Shown: positions 6,417 to 11,183 of the stretch, piece by piece | How the letters are laid out: each line of letters begins with the position of its first letter | How positions within the stretch are numbered: position 1 is the stretch's first letter | Assembly: GCA_021299565.1 (NCBI GenBank) | Contig: JAJTHA010000161.1 | Location: 1 to 14,158, forward strand | Direction: 5' to 3' | Source of the DNA: Candidatus Caenarcanales bacterium | Lineage (GTDB): Bacteria; Cyanobacteriota; Vampirovibrionia; LMEP-6097 | DNA length: 14,158 nt | Position numbers and translations under genes: made by a program | The notes under the pieces: model-generated | Told to the model about the DNA's origin: nothing | Seen by the model: the letters and a program-made list of their open reading frames with translations, nothing else | The model's database searches: none

Positions 6417-8853
6417 ACCAGCGAATGATCCCATGCCTTATAAAGGTCTTCAAAAAAACATTGTATTAGAGAAGTTGAAACTCAATGGATATAACGAACT
6501 GGCGTCCTCTCAATCTAATAATTTTTTAACTGCAAGTATAAATATCGTAAAAGAACCAATGTTTTTGCTATTACTAACGTGTTGTTTTTTATATTTGATT
6601 ATTGGAGATATGCAACAGGCAATTATATTGCTGATATTTGTCTCAGTAATTATTGGCATCACGGTAATACAATCATGGAGAACAGAAAAATTGCTTTCTT
6701 CTTTGAAGGATTTATCGAGTCCAAAATCAATCGTTATAAGAGATGAGCAAGAAATTCAAATTGATAGTCGTGATTTAGTTATTGACGATATTTTGATCAT
6801 ACGAGAAGGCGATAAAATCACCGCTGATGCCCTGATACTTGAAACAAAAAACTTAATGGTTGATGAATCATCCTTAACAGGTGAATCGATACCAGTAGAA
6901 AAAAGTACTTGGTCCGCAAATCCCATTGCCCCAAACAATAATCAAAATTCAAATCATATTGTCTACAGCGGTACTTTTGTAACCCAAGGACAAGCTTACT
7001 GCAAAGTAATCGCTACCGGCATCAATAGTGAACTAGGAAAAATAGGTCAATCTATCATCACTTCAACCAAAAACGATTCTCCTCTTAAAAAAGAAACCAA
7101 AATCATTGTCAATAGAATTCTGATTATTGATTGTATTTTGTTTTTAGCAGTGATGATAATCTTGACCATGCGATATGACTGGATCAAAGCCTCACTTACT
7201 GCAATTACTTTTGCTACTGCAATGCTACCAGAAGAAATACCGGCTGTTTTGACTATTTTTATGGCTTTAGCGGCATGGCGCATCTCACGTAAAAACGTAC
7301 TTACCCGCAGACTACCAGCTATTGAGACTCTTGGCTCAATCAGTGTGCTCTGCAGTGATAAAACCGGGACCATCACGACAAACAAAATGGTACTTCGAGA
7401 AGTCTTCAATATGCAAACTGCTTATGAAATTAATCAAGAGCAGATACCCGAAGAGTTTCATCATTTAATTGAATATGCAATTTTAGCGAGTAGAGAAAAA
7501 ACCTATGACCCAATGGAAAAAGCATTAATAGCAACGATAGAAAATAATTTGGTCGATTCAAGTCATATTCACAAAAATTGGACTTTAATTAAAGAATATC
7601 CCCTTCAGACAAATTTCTTTGCAATGTCTAGAGCCTGGAATGCAACAAATGAGTCTAATTTTTCTATTTACTGCAAAGGTTCACCAGAAGTGGTTTATGA
7701 CTTATGTCATCTTAATCAGGATCAAATCGCAACTATCGCTGAGCAAGTCAGCAAAATGGCAGAGAAAGGATTACGGGTACTAGGAGTTGCAAAGTCTAAA
7801 AGTTCAATTACTGAAATGCCACTCACTCAACATGATATAGAGTTTGAATTTCAAGGGCTTCTGGGCTTTCATGACCCCATTAGACCAGGTGTTATAGAAG
7901 CGATAGCAGAGTGCAAAAGTGCGGGAATTAAAGTCATCATGATTACCGGAGATCATGCTGTAACTGCACAAAATATTGCAAAAGATATTGGAATCGAAAA
8001 CTATGAACAACACCTTAGTGGAGAAAATATAGATTCTCTCTCTGATAAAGAATTACAGGAATCAGTAAAAAATATTTTTATATTTTCACGAGTTAGACCC
8101 GAACACAAACTGAGAATAGTTAACGCTTTTAAGCAAAATGGAGAGGTGATTTCTATGACAGGTGATGGTGTCAATGACGCTCCAGCATTAAAAGCAAGCG
8201 ATGTCGGTATAGCCATGGGACAGTCAGGGACTCAAGTGGCTCGTGAAACTGCTGACCTGATTTTATTAGATGATAATTTCACGTCTATTGTCTCTGCTAT
8301 AAGACTTGGTAGAAGAGTTTTTGGTAACCTCAAAAAAGCTTTATCGTATATTTTGGCGATCCATATCCCAATTGCAGGACTCACTATGGTCCCGATAATT
8401 TTTAGCGGATTACCAATTATATTTTTTCCAATACATGTTGCTCTCTTGGAATTAATTGTCGATCCAACATGTTCGATAGTATTTGAATCTGCGCCAGAAC
8501 CCAAAAATATAATGAATATAGGACCACGAAAACTTTCTGAACCCATACTTAGTCAGCAGGTGATATACAAGAGTCTATTGCAAGGCTTGTCTTTATTGAT
8601 TTTTACCCTAGGCGTGTATTTTACAACAAGATATTTAGGTAAAAGCGATGGCGAAATCAGATGTTTTACTTTTGCTTCTTTATTGATGGGCAATATCGTG
8701 TTAACCGTTGCCAATAAAACATGGAAAAAAGAATCTTTAATAAAATGCCTTAAAGAGAATCAGGTATTAGTCATTATTGTTCTAATGATTACCATCGTTT
8801 TTAGTTTAATAGTAAACATCGCTAGCCTGAAGAAATTATTTTATTTCGTTTAA
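6406..8853 (+). CDS. P-type cation-transporting ATPase (Ca2+-ATPase/P2-like, ion unknown)
   Basis: 815 residues, a normal length. Inner-membrane pump that uses ATP to move a cation. Seen in order: cation-ATPase N-terminal region (GLQKNIVLEKLKLNGYNEL), M1-M2 near residues 45-85, actuator loop TGES (158-161), M3, M4 with LPEEIP (P275), phosphorylated aspartate D318 in SDKTGT, nucleotide-binding KGSPE (K424), TGDH (D516), hinge TGDGVNDAP (D587, D591), then M5-M10. No heavy-metal domain and no CPC, so it is not a copper/zinc P1B pump. M4 carries PEEIP rather than the SERCA PEGLP, and M6 has LELIVDPTCS, so ion choice cannot be taken from SERCA. The ATG at 6406 overlaps the acetyltransferase stop (translational coupling); an in-frame ATG at 6433 is an alternative. 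It ends 1 nt from the convergent LigT-like gene with no terminator hairpin between. Confidence 0.93.
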   Translation: MIVKPANDPMPYKGLQKNIVLEKLKLNGYNELASSQSNNFLTASINIVKEPMFLLLLTCCFLYLIIGDMQQAIILLIFVSVIIGITVIQSWRTEKLLSSLKDLSSPKSIVIRDEQEIQIDSRDLVIDDILIIREGDKITADALILETKNLMVDESSLTGESIPVEKSTWSANPIAPNNNQNSNHIVYSGTFVTQGQAYCKVIATGINSELGKIGQSIITSTKNDSPLKKETKIIVNRILIIDCILFLAVMIILTMRYDWIKASLTAITFATAMLPEEIPAVLTIFMALAAWRISRKNVLTRRLPAIETLGSISVLCSDKTGTITTNKMVLREVFNMQTAYEINQEQIPEEFHHLIEYAILASREKTYDPMEKALIATIENNLVDSSHIHKNWTLIKEYPLQTNFFAMSRAWNATNESNFSIYCKGSPEVVYDLCHLNQDQIATIAEQVSKMAEKGLRVLGVAKSKSSITEMPLTQHDIEFEFQGLLGFHDPIRPGVIEAIAECKSAGIKVIMITGDHAVTAQNIAKDIGIENYEQHLSGENIDSLSDKELQESVKNIFIFSRVRPEHKLRIVNAFKQNGEVISMTGDGVNDAPALKASDVGIAMGQSGTQVARETADLILLDDNFTSIVSAIRLGRRVFGNLKKALSYILAIHIPIAGLTMVPIIFSGLPIIFFPIHVALLELIVDPTCSIVFESAPEPKNIMNIGPRKLSEPILSQQVIYKSLLQGLSLLIFTLGVYFTTRYLGKSDGEIRCFTFASLLMGNIVLTVANKTWKKESLIKCLKENQVLVIIVLMITIVFSLIVNIASLKKLFYFV

Positions 8854-8854
8854 A

Positions 8855-9448
8855 CTATTCAACATAGTCAAACTTATACTTCAAACCAGTCTCATCTTTA
8901 GATACAGTCGCGATAAAAAGTTTTTCTAGATAGAATCTTTCTCTCGGCATTTTGAACTCACGAAGTGGGTTCAAATCAAATTTATGCACTGACTCAGGGG
9001 TGCGCGCCAAAATTATACTAGGATTGCATTCTGCGGTCTGCACTCCATAGAAAGCTGTTTTCAAAATATCTTTCATATCATTAGTCATTCTTTCTTTGTA
9101 AGTAGTGACGTCGTTCTTAGTATCTTTAAGGCAAACCATTTCTAGCTCCCACTCAAGGGTACGAGGTTTGAAAGTACTTGGCAATAGAGTTAAACCCTTG
9201 GATTGGATAGTGATTGGGAAATACTTGTAATAAATATTTAGTCTGATTTGATCTTTGAGAGTTTGAAGATTTGTTTCGGGTTTGATTTTGAAAAAATTTT
9301 GAAAAGATACAAATACATTGGCCTCTTCAACCCATTTAATGTCTGCGAAATCCAGATGAGGGACCTGCATTATTGCTTTAATAAAGTCAGCCGGCAATGG
9401 GCTGCCAATACAAATCATATTATTTACTTTTGTTGCATTTGTGCTCAT
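8855..9448 (-). CDS. LigT/ThpR-like 2H-phosphoesterase fold protein, both HxT motifs lost
   Basis: 197 residues. By eye it follows the layout of RNA 2',3'-cyclic phosphodiesterase (ThpR/LigT): an IKWVEEANVFVSF strand (37-49) where the family has RWV..ENLHLTL; FPITIQSKGLTLLPS.FKPRTLEW (77-100) where it has FPL.L.GLGLFPS...PRVLW; CNPSIILAR (141-149) where it has RPHLTLAR; and a C-terminal FYLEKLFIATVSKDETGLKYK strand like the usual LF.S.L...G..Y. In both catalytic motifs the histidine is gone: HxT reads FVS (46-48) and SII (144-146). If the fold call is right, the enzyme cannot work by the 2H mechanism; it may bind RNA or a nucleotide, or have a structural role. The ORF is intact, so it is not a broken gene. 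No Shine-Dalgarno precedes the ATG at 9448. The family call rests on pattern only. Confidence 0.6.
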   Translation of the reverse strand: MSTNATKVNNMICIGSPLPADFIKAIMQVPHLDFADIKWVEEANVFVSFQNFFKIKPETNLQTLKDQIRLNIYYKYFPITIQSKGLTLLPSTFKPRTLEWELEMVCLKDTKNDVTTYKERMTNDMKDILKTAFYGVQTAECNPSIILARTPESVHKFDLNPLREFKMPRERFYLEKLFIATVSKDETGLKYKFDYVE

Positions 9449-9542
9449 GAGTTCTAAAGTAATTTTTTGCCCGGAAATATGTATTTTTAACTTAAATTTT
9501 ACTCAAATTCATTTTTTTGCTAGTAAATATCCCCAAAAAGCA

Positions 9543-9568
9543 AGAGGAGCCTTGATTTAGGCTCCTCT
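9543..9568 (-). terminator. Rho-independent terminator of the csbD-DUF1328-BON operon
   Basis: AGAGGAGCC (9543-9551) and GGCTCCTCT (9560-9568) make a perfect 9-bp stem with an 8-nt loop. Read on the minus strand the stem is followed by TGCTTTTT, a usable U tract, and it lies about 46 nt past the BON gene stop. On the plus strand the following bases are not T-rich, so it serves the minus-strand operon. Confidence 0.8.
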
Positions 9569-9614
9569 ATATTAGATTTAATAGTGTTAATCAAAACTGC
9601 TTTGTTTTAAATTA

Positions 9615-9995
9615 CTACTCAGTATCTATTAAATTGTCAACGCTGACTACGCCTTTTATTTCTGCGGCTAGCATTCCGGCATGATCACGTTCACTGGTAT
9701 TTTCAACTCTACCCGATAGCGTTACAGCTCCATCATCAACTTTGAATGATACATCATCATCAAGATCAGGATAACTGTCGATTTTCTCATCTAAATCCAT
9801 AAGTATTGATTTATCAGTTCTTCGCTCTGCTATCACAGATTTAGTACGACTAGTGCTTGTGCTACTACTATTGCCCGATCCCTCTCCATCTCTAACGTAC
9901 ATGTATTCTGTCGTTGTAGTTTTAGTTTCTTCTGCGCAAACTGCGCTAGTTGCAGCTAAGACTGCAAGCATTGTAATTAATTGTGTGTTTTTCAT
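9615..9995 (-). CDS. Secreted BON-domain protein (OsmY-like)
   Basis: 126 residues. A Sec signal peptide is clear: MKNTQ, hydrophobic LITMLAVLAATSA, and cleavage likely after VCA (about residue 21). The mature N-terminus is Thr/Ser/Gly-rich and flexible (to about residue 55), followed by one BON domain (about 60-126; DKSILMDLDEKI..., DDGAVTLSGRVEN and KGVVSVDNLI match the family pattern). BON domains bind membranes or phospholipid; OsmY-type proteins are periplasmic and induced by osmotic stress. There is one BON domain where E. coli OsmY has two. Good Shine-Dalgarno: AGGAG (10007-10003), 7 nt before the ATG. It is the last gene of a three-gene operon, 25 nt after the DUF1328 stop, and is followed by a terminator. 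Confidence 0.88.
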   Translation of the reverse strand: MKNTQLITMLAVLAATSAVCAEETKTTTTEYMYVRDGEGSGNSSSTSTSRTKSVIAERRTDKSILMDLDEKIDSYPDLDDDVSFKVDDGAVTLSGRVENTSERDHAGMLAAEIKGVVSVDNLIDTE

Positions 9996-10020
9996 TTGTT
10001 AACTCCTTTTGTTTTGTTAT

Positions 10021-10200
10021 TTATGAAATACTAGGTTTTCTCAAACCTAAAAGCCCGAAGACTAGATTGATTAGAAATATAATGAGAAATAGCCAGAAGC
10101 AAAACATAGCTATATTTGCCGTTGAGTCCGAAATTCCTCCTAATCCAAAAACTGCTGCGACAATTGATAGGATAAAGAATATGACAGCAACTCTAAGCAT
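10021..10200 (-). CDS. DUF1328 (YtjA-type) small membrane protein
   Basis: 59 residues, from the ATG at 10200-10198 to a TAA at 10023-10021. The protein begins MLRVAVIFFILSIVAAVFG, then GLGGISDSTANIA, then CFWLFLIIFLINLVFGLLG, the two-helix layout of DUF1328 with the LG.GGI turn between helices. It is an inner-membrane protein of unknown activity; members are often found beside stress genes. Its ATG lies inside the end of the csbD-like gene (8 nt overlap, ATGCTTAG), so translation is probably coupled; AGAGGG a few bases upstream can also act as ribosome site. A 7-bp hairpin (TAGGTTT/AAACCTA, 10032-10049) sits near its 3' end, before the BON gene, and could shape message processing. Confidence 0.85.
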   Translation of the reverse strand: MLRVAVIFFILSIVAAVFGLGGISDSTANIAMFCFWLFLIIFLINLVFGLLGLRKPSIS

Positions 10201-10408
10201 TTAGCCCTCTCTTTATACCATCAGACCATTTCTGAACCTGTTTCGCAGCTTCTTCCTTAGCGATACCATATCGCTCCTGGAGTTTGCCAGCCAGCAAGTC
10301 CATACGACCTTCAGCTTCTTTACAATCGTTATTTGTTAATTTACCCCATTGCTTTTTTGCTTGCCCTGCGAACATTTTGAGATTTCCATTTATTGTGTCT
10401 TTATTCAT
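10193..10408 (-). CDS. CsbD-family stress protein (YjbJ-like)
   Basis: 71 residues, the usual size. The family pattern is clear: MNKDTINGNLKMFAGQAKKQWGKLT, then DCKEAEGRMDLLAGKLQERYG. Small, soluble and helical; CsbD proteins are part of general stress responses in many bacteria (sigma-B in Bacillus, RpoS-linked YjbJ in E. coli), with no known enzymatic role. The C-terminal extension YGIAKEEAAKQVQKWSDGIK is the usual variant. It has a Shine-Dalgarno (AAAGGT, 10419-10414) 5-6 nt before the ATG. First gene of the operon; its stop overlaps the DUF1328 start. Confidence 0.9.
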   Translation of the reverse strand: MNKDTINGNLKMFAGQAKKQWGKLTNNDCKEAEGRMDLLAGKLQERYGIAKEEAAKQVQKWSDGIKRGLNA

Positions 10409-10430
10409 TTTTTACCTTTAGTACGCCCTT

Positions 10431-10450
10431 TAATTCGTCCTGTAATTATT
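10431..10450. promoter_or_regulatory. Candidate operator 1 (csbD promoter): TAATTCGT-N5-AATTATT
   Basis: Imperfect inverted repeat TAATT (10431-10435) and AATTA (10444-10448) inside a 20-mer that recurs before ndvB (11141-11160) with only the 5 central bases differing. It overlaps the end of the csbD -10 box and the predicted start point, a position where a bound MarR protein would block transcription. Confidence 0.5.
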
Positions 10451-10453
10451 ATA
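10448..10453 (-). promoter_or_regulatory. -10 box of the csbD operon
   Basis: Perfect TATAAT on the minus strand (10453-10448); start point near 10441, leader about 33 nt. A standard -35 is weak: the position is occupied by the palindrome at 10463-10476, so an activator or alternative sigma factor may be involved. Confidence 0.55.
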
Positions 10454-10462
10454 GTACAAATG

Positions 10463-10476
10463 ATTCGTGTACGAAT
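10463..10476. promoter_or_regulatory. Palindrome ATTCGT-GT-ACGAAT upstream of csbD
   Basis: Perfect 6-bp arms with a 2-nt spacer, covering about -22 to -35 of the csbD promoter. The arm ATTCGT also occurs in both candidate operators (10433-10438 and 11143-11148). Likely a protein-binding site; whether for the adjacent MarR protein is inference. Confidence 0.5.
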
Positions 10477-10534
10477 GAATATATTTAAATACTTTGCTTG
10501 ATGGTTTTATAACATTTACTTTTTAAAGCTAATT

Positions 10535-10563
10535 TTGCAAGAATAAGCTAACTTTGATAGACT
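10535..10563 (+). promoter_or_regulatory. Weak promoter for the marR gene
   Basis: TTGCAA (10535-10540), exactly 17 nt, TAGACT (10558-10563, 4/6). Start point near 10570. This would give about 43 nt of leader to the ATG at 10613, or an almost leaderless TTG at 10574. Confidence 0.35.
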
Positions 10564-10612
10564 AATCCTGATATTGGAGCCATTTGCAAAAAAAATAAAT
10601 GACAATAAATCT

Positions 10613-11125
10613 ATGAAAGAAAAAAAAATAATTGAAACTAGATCAAAACAAGAAGAAGACTTGGGTTTTAAAATACTTGGCTATCTAAGAAGAATAACTC
10701 GCGCAATAAATTTAAATTCCAAAAGATTAGCAACAGAAAATAATTTAACCTCCCCTCAAACCTTTTCATTGATTACTATTTATCATATGGGCCCGTTGAC
10801 TTTGGCAGAGGTGGCCAGTAAAGTTCATTTAAGTCCTAGCACTATGGTTGGAATTATTGACCGACTTGAAGTAAAAAATCTGGTAATCAGAGAAAGATCT
10901 AAAGATGATAAAAGACAGGTTAGGATTCGAATTACTGAAGAAGGAAAAAAAATCGCTAAAAAATCCCCACTACCTCTACAAGAAGAACTTTTAGAGTCTT
11001 TAAGTAAGCTTCCTGAGATCCAACAAAAAAATCTTTCTAAAGCTTTAAAGCTACTTGCAAGTATTCTAGACACCAATCATTCATCAGATAAAAGTTTAAG
11101 TGCAGATGAATCGTGTGAAGACTAA
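10613..11125 (+). CDS. MarR-family transcriptional regulator
   Basis: 170 residues from the ATG at 10613; an in-frame TTG at 10574 would add 13 residues, and neither has a Shine-Dalgarno. Winged-helix layout of MarR: helix ILGYLRRITRAINLNSKRL, the recognition part LTLAEVASKVHLSPSTMVGIIDRLE, and the wing LVIRERSKDDKRQVRIRITEEGKKIA with the family's D-R/KR-V motif. The tail (about 32 residues beyond the dimer helix) is acidic and low in complexity, ending SADESCED. MarR proteins bind palindromic DNA as dimers and often react to a small ligand or oxidant; the lone Cys near the C-terminus is not placed like the OhrR sensor. It lies between the divergent csbD operon and ndvB (58 nt downstream), both of whose promoters share a repeat, so these are its likely targets. 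Confidence 0.9.
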   Translation: MKEKKIIETRSKQEEDLGFKILGYLRRITRAINLNSKRLATENNLTSPQTFSLITIYHMGPLTLAEVASKVHLSPSTMVGIIDRLEVKNLVIRERSKDDKRQVRIRITEEGKKIAKKSPLPLQEELLESLSKLPEIQQKNLSKALKLLASILDTNHSSDKSLSADESCED

Positions 11126-11133
11126 TATTTTCT

Positions 11134-11141
11134 GCTAGAAT
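11134..11141 (+). promoter_or_regulatory. Extended -10 promoter of ndvB
   Basis: TGC-TAGAAT: TG at 11133-11134 region followed by TAGAAT (11136-11141, 5/6). No good -35, acceptable for an extended -10. Start point near 11148, so the leader is about 36 nt, covering operator 2 in part and the GC hairpin. ndvB may therefore be transcribed apart from marR. Confidence 0.45.
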
Positions 11142-11160
11142 AATTCGTATTCAAATTATT
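11141..11160. promoter_or_regulatory. Candidate operator 2 (ndvB promoter): TAATTCGT-N5-AATTATT
   Basis: Same 20-mer as at 10431-10450 apart from the 5 central bases. In both promoters the -10 hexamer is followed at once by AATT, 8 nt and AATT. The arms extend here to 7 bp (AATAATT/AATTATT), so in RNA it could also fold as a weak hairpin. Confidence 0.5.
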
Positions 11161-11167
11161 TGGCAAA

Positions 11168-11183
11168 GCGGGGAAGCCCCCGC
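11168..11183 (+). promoter_or_regulatory. GC-rich hairpin abutting the ndvB start codon
   Basis: GCGGGG (11168-11173), loop AAGC, CCCCGC (11178-11183): a perfect six-pair all-GC stem ending on the base before the ATG. It buries the only purine-rich stretch (GGGGAAG) that could serve as ribosome site. Position and strength in AT-rich surroundings suggest translational control. It does not match a riboswitch class I know. Confidence 0.5.

Noticed and set aside
7047..7409. Minus-strand open frame inside the ATPase gene (also 8232-8546, 8001-8216 and others)
   Set aside because: Antisense to well-conserved ATPase motifs; no ribosome site and no family features. These are shadows of the real gene.
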